Shown here piece after piece: positions 7,617 through 12,939 of a stretch of DNA of 12,939 nucleotides (position 1 is the stretch's first letter; every line of letters begins with the position of its first letter). Source of the stretch: Thermoplasmata archaeon (GTDB lineage: Archaea; Thermoplasmatota; Thermoplasmata; Thermoplasmatales; Thermoplasmataceae); assembly GCA_021835265.1 (NCBI GenBank), contig JAKBQK010000485.1:1-12939 (forward strand). The letters run 5' to 3'. The notes below the pieces were generated by a model. It worked only from the letters and a program-made list of their open reading frames with translations. It did no database searches and was not told the origin of the DNA. The translations under genes were made by a program, and so were the position numbers.

Positions 7617-7630
7617 TATTTTTAAAATCG
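7617..7630 (+). promoter_or_regulatory. TATA-like promoter element of the M20 hydrolase gene
   Basis: ATATTTTTAAAATC is centred about 25 nt before the ATG at 7649, the spacing of a leaderless archaeal promoter. The preceding 200 bp (7421-7616) hold no reading frame or structure I recognise. The element supports starting the protein at 7649, since with a start at the upstream GTG (7610) the TATA-like sequence would lie inside the gene. Confidence 0.45.
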
Positions 7631-7648
7631 CATCTTATAAACTACATT

Positions 7649-8842
7649 ATGAGACCTCCTGATCTGACAAAGGCCGAAGTGGAATCAATAATAAAGTTGA
7701 GGCATGAATTACACAGCTATCCAGAGCTATCCCATCAAGAACAGCATACGAAGGAGATCCTACTAAGTGCAATTGAAAAGCTAGAACTCAAAATAACTGA
7801 GGTACCCAACTCGGCTGGTTTTTTTGTGGATCTAGTTTCAGAGAAAAATGAACGGTTAGTGGCACTAAGAGCAGACATGGATGCACTTCCAGTACAAGAG
7901 AAAAATAAAATAGATTTTCGATCAAAAGTAAAAGGGAAAATGCACGCATGTGGACATGATGGGCACATGTCCATGTTGTATGGCGCAATGCTTGCGCTAA
8001 GCAAGTATATGGGCGCCCTTCAAACCGGTGTAAGGTTTATTTTTCAACCCGCTGAAGAGGAGGCAACTAAAGGTGGTGCAAGAGAGATGATCGAGTCACG
8101 ATGTCTAGATCGAGTATCATTCATTACTGGCATTCATATGTGGCCTGAACTCAAAGAAGGTCAAGTAGGATACAGGAGTGGGCCATTTTTCGCAGGGTTA
8201 AACAGGTTTCACATAGATGTAAAAGGAGGTAAAACGCATTCAGCAAGGCCTGATTTAGGGGGCCCAAATTCGATAAGTGTAATTAACCAGATCATTTCTT
8301 CCATTGATACTATCATTAATCGCAGATCATACCCATGGGCACCATACAGGATAAATCTATACCAAGTGCAAGGCACTCCAAATGAAACGAAACTTACAGG
8401 GTCAATTGCTTATACATTGCCTGACACAAACAGGCTTTCAATATTGCCCGGATTTGACTTTGAAAAAGTAAAAGTGTCAATCACCAAGGTTTCAAAAGCG
8501 ATTGCCGTGTCTTCTGGAGCAAAAGCCAGAGTTACATTCGATATAGGGTATCCGCCCCTTGTTACGGATAGCAAGGCAACAGATATAGCGGTTCAAGCTG
8601 TCGAAAGAGTAATGGGGAAAGGACATGCAATAGCTTCAGACATGACCTTGGGTGGTGAAGATTTCTCGCTCTATCTGCATAAAGTGCCCGGAACATACAT
8701 CCTCCTAGGAATAAACAATAAAGTACTAGGATTTGAAAGCATGATTCACACACCTACATTCAACTTTAACGACATGATCCTTCCAAAAGGGTCACTACTA
8801 CTTGCAGAGATTGCTCGAATAGCTTCTCAAAATTATACCTAA
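7649..8842 (+). CDS. M20D-family amidohydrolase/carboxypeptidase (N-acyl amino acid or peptide hydrolase)
   Basis: This is a dinuclear-metal hydrolase that cleaves N-acyl amino acids or C-terminal residues from small peptides, probably cytoplasmic as no signal peptide is seen. From the ATG at 7649 it is 397 aa, typical for the family, beginning with the conserved LRHELHSYPELS. Catalytic features in 397-aa numbering: ALRADMDALPVQE (72-84); MHACGHDGH (98-106) with ligands C101 and H103; FQPAEEE (132-138) with general base E136 and ligand E137; GIHMWPEL with H163; and IHTPTFNFND with H367. The lid domain is residues about 183-290. A GTG at 7610 would add 13 residues unlike the family, so the ATG is preferred. 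It follows the peptide importer on the same strand after about 230 bp, apparently with its own promoter, suggesting it processes imported peptides. Exact substrate cannot be read from sequence. Confidence 0.9.
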   Translation: MRPPDLTKAEVESIIKLRHELHSYPELSHQEQHTKEILLSAIEKLELKITEVPNSAGFFVDLVSEKNERLVALRADMDALPVQEKNKIDFRSKVKGKMHACGHDGHMSMLYGAMLALSKYMGALQTGVRFIFQPAEEEATKGGAREMIESRCLDRVSFITGIHMWPELKEGQVGYRSGPFFAGLNRFHIDVKGGKTHSARPDLGGPNSISVINQIISSIDTIINRRSYPWAPYRINLYQVQGTPNETKLTGSIAYTLPDTNRLSILPGFDFEKVKVSITKVSKAIAVSSGAKARVTFDIGYPPLVTDSKATDIAVQAVERVMGKGHAIASDMTLGGEDFSLYLHKVPGTYILLGINNKVLGFESMIHTPTFNFNDMILPKGSLLLAEIARIASQNYT

Positions 8843-8858
8843 CCTAAACTCCTCTGAT

Positions 8859-9179
8859 TTAGTTGACAGGTGTCATATCCTTTAACATGATGATAATCAT
8901 TTCAACCTTCTCTGGAACTGCTGCAAAGTACTCTACACGGCTCTTTTCAACGATCCTCTCCATCTTCGACAGCTCAAAGACTATCTCGTTCACGAACATC
9001 TTACAAGCATGTTGATCCTTCAGTATATTCAGGGTCCTGAATATTATCCTCAGTGGAAGAAAGAAAATGAAGAAGAATCCCTTTCCTTTCCGATGTCTCT
9101 GAGATATGTCTGTACTGGATCCGATCAGAATGGAAAGAAAGTATAATAGAAAAGTGATGATAGCTAAGAAGCCAATCCA
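8859..9179 (-). pseudogene. Possible gene remnant: C-terminal end of an unidentified protein
   Basis: The minus strand is open for 106 codons from just after a TGA-TAG stop pair (9180-9185) down to a TAA at 8859-8861, but has no ATG, GTG or TTG start near its beginning; the first in-frame ATG (8999) leaves only 46 codons. The upstream half is hydrophobic (FLAIITFLLYFLSILIG, then GFFFIFFLPLRIIF). The last 46 residues look like ordinary protein (FVNEIVFELSKMERIVEKSR, then VEYFAAVPEKVEMIII). This suggests the 3' end of a decayed gene, possibly frameshifted near 9000. I do not recognise the family; a transposase or membrane-protein tail are both possible. It converges on the hydrolase gene, 16 nt from its stop. 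Confidence 0.3.
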
Positions 9180-9182
9180 CTA

Positions 9183-9522
9183 TCATAATAGGGGGACCAA
9201 ACCAGTATTAAAGTAGTTTGTTCCGGTTGCCTCTAATCAATTTATCTCGGGATAATCTATAATCTAGAAATCGTAAAACACCATCGCACTTTTCCAAAAG
9301 ACCTCCTTATGATCCGGTTGAAGGCTTGAGATCTTGGGCTTTCAAAACGTGTCATATTATAACTTCATCAGAAAATATAATCACAATGGTGAATAATTAG
9401 AGAAGAACTGATGCTCAAGATTTTTTCATTTTGCAATAAGCTGAGATCACTAAAAATTATAAACTTACTATTCTATTCTCTAAAAATTAAAGCAAAAGCA
9501 ATAAGAAAGTTAGTTTCATACA
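9183..9522. other. Intergenic region upstream of the type I modification operon
   Basis: This 340-bp AT-rich stretch contains no coding-like frame, RNA gene or clear repeat. Its right end contains the candidate hsdM promoter. Together with the remnant to its left it looks like a degraded boundary between the metabolic genes and the restriction-modification locus. Confidence 0.5.
9451..9466 (+). promoter_or_regulatory. Candidate TATA element for the hsdM-hsdS operon
   Basis: TAAAAATTATAAACTT is a good BRE/TATA-like match about 65 nt before the hsdM ATG, implying a leader of about 40 nt. A second candidate, TAAAAATTAAA (9481-9491), would give a leader of about 10 nt. Neither has the exact leaderless spacing seen at the other promoters, so the transcription start is uncertain. 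Confidence 0.35.
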
Positions 9523-11541
9523 ATGCTGATGAATGGTAGTTTTAATTCTATTACAAATTTCATATGGAACGTTGCTGACTTATTGAGAGATGTCTACAAA
9601 CGAAAGGATTATCCAGATATAATATTGCCATTCACCGTTCTAAGAAGACTGGATTGTGTTTTATCCTTATCAAAGGATGATGTGCTTGCAACATACCAGA
9701 AATATTTCGGGAAACTTGAGGATCCTTCCGCAGTTCTCATGAAAGCCTCCGGGCACAATTTCTATAACATTTCAAAATATGATTTCGTGAAGCTGCTCTC
9801 TGATCCAGCAAACATAAGGCAGAATTTCTTTGATTATCTCAATGGTTTTTCAGCAAACCTGACAGACGTAATGGAGAGATTCAAGATCAGGGATCGCATC
9901 AACTATCTGGCAGAGAAGGATCTCCTCTACAAAGTAGTGCAAAAATTTTCTGAGATTGATCTTGGCCCTTCCGTCATATCAAATCATGATATGGGATACA
10001 TCTTTGAAGAGCTCATCAGGAAGTTCAATGAAGCCAACAACGAAGAGGCTGGAGAGCACTTTACACCAAGAGAAATAATCAGGCTGATGGTGGAGCTTCT
10101 GATGTCCAAGGATCGGGAGAGATTGGAGAAACCCGGAATAATCACTACAGTATACGATCCTGCCTGTGGAACAGGTGGAATGCTCACCGTTGCAAAGGAT
10201 CATGTCATTGCAGAAATAAATAGCAAGGCACAGATTGAACTGTTTGGCCAGGAGATCAATGACGAAACATATGCAGTGTGCAAATCAGACATGATAATAA
10301 AGGGAGAGAATCCCGATAATATAAAACCAGAATCTAGCTTCTCACATGATGGTTTCCCCAGCATGACATTTGATTACATTCTCTCCAACCCACCCTTTGG
10401 AAAGGACTGGAACCAGGATAAGGCATTCATTGAAGAGGAATATGAGAGAGGTTTTTCTGGAAGATTCGGGGCAGGGCTTCCAAGAATTGATGACGGTCAG
10501 TTCCTGTTCCTGCAGCACATGATTTCAAAAATGCATCCACCAGAAACTGGAACAAAAACAAGAGTTGCAATAGTATTTAACGGATCTCCTCTATTCACTG
10601 GTGATGCTGGATCAGGAGAATCGGAAATAAGAAGATGGATAATTGAAAATGACTGGCTTGAAGCCATAATAGCAATGCCTGATCAGCTCTTCTACAACAC
10701 CAACATAAACACTTATCTGTGGATTTTATCAAGCGTAAAGGAACAGGACAGGACAGGAAAGGTCATACTTATAGACGCAAGAGATTTGTCAGAGGGAATG
10801 AAAAAGAGCCTTGGCCAGAAGAGGAAAGAGATATCAAACAAGCAGATAGAGGAGATCAAAAATCTGTTCTTAACTGCCAGGGATGGCGAAAGAGTAAAGG
10901 TATTCGACAATGAGGATTTCGGCTACAGGAAGATAACCATAGACAGACCATTAAGAATGAAATTTGTCATTAGCGAAGATGGAATCTCGAAAGTTGCTTC
11001 AGATAAGGCATTTGAGAAAGCAAAGAATGGAAAACAGAAGACTGTTGATCTGCAATTGCTCGTACAGGATACCATAATGAACATATTGTCGGAGATAAAA
11101 GGAAAGGAATTCAAGACAAAGAGTGATTTCGATGAGAGCCTATCATCTTTGTTTCTCAGCAAGGGAATAAAGCTTTCTGCTACCCAGAAGAAGGCAATTG
11201 TAAAGATATTTGGAGTACGTGACGAGAATGCTGAGATATCGACCGGACCTGACGGGAAACCGGAAGCGGACACAGAGCTGAGGGATTATGAAAATGTTCC
11301 CCTAAAGGAAGATATTAATGTTTATTTCAACAGAGAAGTAAAACCATTCGTACCTGATGCATGGATAAATGAAAGCATCAGGGATATCAAGGATGGAAAA
11401 ATAGGAAAGGTTGGATATGAGATTCCCTTCAACAGGTATTTCTATAAATTTATCCCGCCGAGACCACTTGAGGAAATTGATGCGGATCTGAAGAAGCTGG
11501 GAAATGAAATCATAGATCTTCTCAGAGAGGTCACAGAATGA
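9523..11541 (+). CDS. hsdM: Type I restriction-modification system DNA methyltransferase subunit (N6-adenine)
   Basis: HsdM transfers a methyl group from S-adenosylmethionine to N6 of adenine in the bipartite target chosen by HsdS. The 672-aa protein has a helical HsdM N-terminal domain (about 8-150: FIWNVADLLRDVYKRKDY, then PDIILPFTVLRRLDC). The catalytic domain follows: GEHFTPREI (177-185), SAM-binding motif I YDPACGTGGML (211-221), catalytic motif IV SNPPFGKDW (288-296), and DDGQFLFLQHMI and VAIVFNGSPLF beyond. A C-terminal extension (about 465-672: FGYRKITIDRPLR ... GYEIPFNRYFY) matches the longer HsdM subtype. An in-frame ATG two codons downstream (9529) is an alternative start; no Shine-Dalgarno marks either. 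The stop overlaps hsdS by 4 bp (ATGA), as expected for subunits made in fixed ratio. All motifs needed for methylation appear intact. Confidence 0.95.
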   Translation: MLMNGSFNSITNFIWNVADLLRDVYKRKDYPDIILPFTVLRRLDCVLSLSKDDVLATYQKYFGKLEDPSAVLMKASGHNFYNISKYDFVKLLSDPANIRQNFFDYLNGFSANLTDVMERFKIRDRINYLAEKDLLYKVVQKFSEIDLGPSVISNHDMGYIFEELIRKFNEANNEEAGEHFTPREIIRLMVELLMSKDRERLEKPGIITTVYDPACGTGGMLTVAKDHVIAEINSKAQIELFGQEINDETYAVCKSDMIIKGENPDNIKPESSFSHDGFPSMTFDYILSNPPFGKDWNQDKAFIEEEYERGFSGRFGAGLPRIDDGQFLFLQHMISKMHPPETGTKTRVAIVFNGSPLFTGDAGSGESEIRRWIIENDWLEAIIAMPDQLFYNTNINTYLWILSSVKEQDRTGKVILIDARDLSEGMKKSLGQKRKEISNKQIEEIKNLFLTARDGERVKVFDNEDFGYRKITIDRPLRMKFVISEDGISKVASDKAFEKAKNGKQKTVDLQLLVQDTIMNILSEIKGKEFKTKSDFDESLSSLFLSKGIKLSATQKKAIVKIFGVRDENAEISTGPDGKPEADTELRDYENVPLKEDINVYFNREVKPFVPDAWINESIRDIKDGKIGKVGYEIPFNRYFYKFIPPRPLEEIDADLKKLGNEIIDLLREVTE

Positions 11542-12839
11542 AATATCCAAGATATCCAGCTTACAAGGACAGCGGTGTCGAGTGGATTGGGGAGATACCA
11601 GAATATTGGAATTTGGTCCCTTTTAAGTGGATTATAAGCATAATCAAGGGAAAGGTCCCAAAAAACATTGAACCAGAGTTTCCAGAGACTAATGATTATT
11701 TACCTTATCTTTCCATGGAATTCCTAAGAGGAGAAACTGTAAAACAATGGGTAAGAATTGATAACTCAACATTTGTAGTAAATGAAGGTGAAATTTTACT
11801 TTTATGGGATGGTTCAAATGCTGGTGAGTTTATTAAAAGCAGGAAAGGAATACTCTCTTCTACTGTTGCTTTGATTAGTAGCAATAAGGTAAATCACAAT
11901 TTTTTATTTTATTTCTGCAAAGTAGTTGAACACGAACTAAAAGAGCTCACGGTAGGAATGGGCATTCCTCACGTCGACGGGGATATTCTAAAGTCATTTA
12001 GTATGCCCTTTCCCTCGAATCAAGAACAGATTTATATAGCCAACTTTTTAAATTGCAGAATGACAATAATCGACCGTTTAATATCAAAGGAACAACAGTT
12101 AATAGGCCTTCTCAAGGAAAAACACCAGGCAATCATAACCCATGCTGTAACCAATGGTCTTGACCCCAATGTGCCCATGAAGGACAGCGGTGTTGAGTGG
12201 ATTGGGGAGATACCAGCGCACTGGGAAATTAAACCTCTTTTTAGCTTAATGCAGGAGAAAAAGATAAAAAACATTGAGGATGGAAATTTAGAGGTTTTAT
12301 CTCTTAGCTATGGAAATATTGTAGGTAGAGAAGTTGCCAACAACTTCGGATTACTTCCAGAGTCTTTCACAACTTATCAAGTTGTTGATAAATGGAATAT
12401 TATACTTCGTCTTACAGATTTACAAAATGATAAGAATAGTCTGAGGGTAGGTCAAGTAAAACAAAAGGGAATAATAACCTCTGCATATGTCTGCCTGCAA
12501 ACTTCAGTAGACCTGATTCCAGAATTTGCTTATTTTATGCTTCATTCTTATGACATTAGAAAGGTTTTTTACGGGTTTGGTGGAGGAGTACGACAATCTA
12601 TGATTTTTAAGGACCTAAAACATTTGCCCATAGTATATCCTGCAATCGATGAACAAATTCAAATTATTGAGCATATTAACACAGAAATAGATAAACTGGA
12701 TATTCTGATATTGAAACAGGAAGAGTTGATAGAACTCTTAATAGAGTATCGAACTTCAATAATATCTAACGCCGTAACAGGCAAAATCGATGTTAGAGGT
12801 TTTGCTGTACCATCAAACTCAAACATTACCGAAGCGTGA
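11538..12839 (+). CDS. hsdS: Type I restriction-modification system specificity subunit with two target-recognition domains
   Basis: HsdS reads the two halves of the bipartite target and holds the HsdM (and HsdR) subunits. The 433-aa protein is built as two similar halves. Each begins with the conserved KDSGVEWIGEIP segment (residues 10-21 and 215-226) followed by a variable recognition domain (TRD1 about 24-160, containing GIPHVDGDILKSF; TRD2 about 229-368, containing GGGVRQSMIFKDLKHLP). Each half ends with a conserved coiled-coil arm: NQEQIYIANFLNC...LIGLLKEKHQAIITHAVTNG (161-207) and DEQIQIIEHI...LIELLIEYRTSIISNAVTGK (371-416). The TRDs differ, so the target should be asymmetric; its bases cannot be predicted. 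Start at 11538 is fixed by the ATGA overlap with hsdM. Length is normal and no frameshift is seen. The 3' end overlaps an antisense hsdR-like frame. Confidence 0.94.
   Translation: MKYPRYPAYKDSGVEWIGEIPEYWNLVPFKWIISIIKGKVPKNIEPEFPETNDYLPYLSMEFLRGETVKQWVRIDNSTFVVNEGEILLLWDGSNAGEFIKSRKGILSSTVALISSNKVNHNFLFYFCKVVEHELKELTVGMGIPHVDGDILKSFSMPFPSNQEQIYIANFLNCRMTIIDRLISKEQQLIGLLKEKHQAIITHAVTNGLDPNVPMKDSGVEWIGEIPAHWEIKPLFSLMQEKKIKNIEDGNLEVLSLSYGNIVGREVANNFGLLPESFTTYQVVDKWNIILRLTDLQNDKNSLRVGQVKQKGIITSAYVCLQTSVDLIPEFAYFMLHSYDIRKVFYGFGGGVRQSMIFKDLKHLPIVYPAIDEQIQIIEHINTEIDKLDILILKQEELIELLIEYRTSIISNAVTGKIDVRGFAVPSNSNITEA
11565..11601 (+). repeat. Direct repeat copy 1 within hsdS (N-terminal conserved segment)
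   Basis: This 37-nt stretch encodes KDSGVEWIGEIP and is repeated at 12180-12216 with a single difference (C in TGTCGAG here, T in the second copy). The copies are 615 bp apart, exactly 205 codons, so recombination between them would preserve the hsdS frame. Confidence 0.9.
12180..12216 (+). repeat. Direct repeat copy 2 within hsdS (start of second half)
   Basis: This matches 36 of 37 bases of the copy at 11565-11601, including identical codon choice at all but one position. It starts at the residue-215 KDSGVEWIGEIP segment that opens the second TRD half. Confidence 0.9.
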
Positions 12840-12939
12840 GATAATATTATATCGCATATTCATAAGATTTTCATTCAATCCTGTTTCCGGTTTAGGGTAG
12901 AAGAGATCAAAGGACACGCCATAATCCTTTATTCCCTTT
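12819..12939 (-). pseudogene. hsdR-like fragment, antisense to hsdS and apparently truncated (continues beyond window)
   Basis: The minus strand is open from the window edge to a TGA at 12819-12821, giving 39 residues that enter from the right. They include KGIKDYGVSFDLFYPKP, then ETGLNENLMNMRYNIISRF. From memory, type I HsdR restriction subunits have an N-terminal segment of this form (a G-[VI]-K-D-x-G start, an aromatic-x-K-P run, G-L-N, then a Y-x-x-N-x-x-S-x-x-R stretch leading to the nuclease domain). Here the frame stops only three residues after ISRF, 21 nt inside the 3' end of hsdS, so nuclease and helicase domains would be missing from this copy. This fits an hsdR gene cut by inversion or deletion. 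Too little is visible for certainty; it could be the end of another protein. Confidence 0.42.

Noticed and set aside
8844..8862. CTAAA...TTTAG inverted repeat as a terminator of the hydrolase gene
   Set aside because: The 5-bp AT-rich arms with a 9-base loop and no following T run are too weak to call.
9001..9186. Minus-strand 61-codon frame starting with ATG
   Set aside because: It overlaps the gene remnant in another frame and has no recognisable domain. It may be the pre-frameshift part of the same decayed gene, so it is mentioned there and not called separately.
10923..11273. Minus-strand 116-codon frame inside hsdM
   Set aside because: It is the antisense shadow of the hsdM C-terminal region; low complexity and no motif.
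11565..12216. The 37-bp repeats as CRISPR repeats or attachment sites
   Set aside because: There are only two copies, 615 bp apart, in frame in hsdS and encoding its conserved KDSGVEWIGEIP segments; this is HsdS architecture. No CRISPR array or cas gene was seen in the window.

Overview
This window looks archaeal, most likely from a euryarchaeon of the Thermoplasmatales type (a family-level guess from style, not a database match). The evidence is archaeal-style promoters (AT-rich TATA elements about 25 nt before start codons, implying leaderless mRNAs at several operon heads), a tRNA gene with no encoded CCA, AGA/AGG/ATA-rich coding, and a secreted binding protein anchored by a C-terminal membrane helix and dense in N-glycosylation sequons, with no lipobox.

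Layout. Bases 1-193 (minus) hold the N-terminal half of a DtxR/MntR-like metal-dependent repressor running off the left edge, with a perfect inverted repeat in its promoter. Bases 326-1252 (minus) encode a cupin-domain protein with a long N-terminal extension. A tRNA-Pro(CGG) lies at 1401-1473. Bases 1474-1900 contain no recognisable gene apart from the promoter of the next operon.

Bases 1901-7420 (plus) form a complete five-gene peptide/oligopeptide (Dpp/Opp-type) ABC importer: binding protein, two permeases and two ATPases. The genes overlap or are 3 nt apart, so this is clearly one operon. Both ATPases keep the four-cysteine C-terminal motif of the DppD/DppF family. An M20D-type amidohydrolase/carboxypeptidase follows at 7649-8842 from its own promoter. 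Importer and hydrolase together suggest uptake and intracellular breakdown of peptides or N-acyl amino acids, a sensible diet for a heterotrophic acidophile-type archaeon.

Bases 8843-9522 are degenerate: a minus-strand open frame (8859-9179) reads like the C-terminal end of a gene whose upstream part has been lost. Bases 9523-12839 encode a type I DNA methyltransferase (HsdM) and a two-TRD specificity subunit (HsdS) that overlap by 4 bp. The HsdS half-repeats are preserved almost perfectly at DNA level (36 of 37 bases). At the right edge, facing the opposite way, an open frame resembles the N-terminal region of an HsdR restriction subunit but stops just inside the 3' end of hsdS. This suggests a rearranged or degraded restriction gene.

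I see no convincing new system. The most useful leads are the antisense truncated hsdR-like fragment abutting hsdS, the in-frame DNA direct repeat in hsdS, the cupin lacking one canonical metal ligand, and the operator-like palindrome before the regulator.
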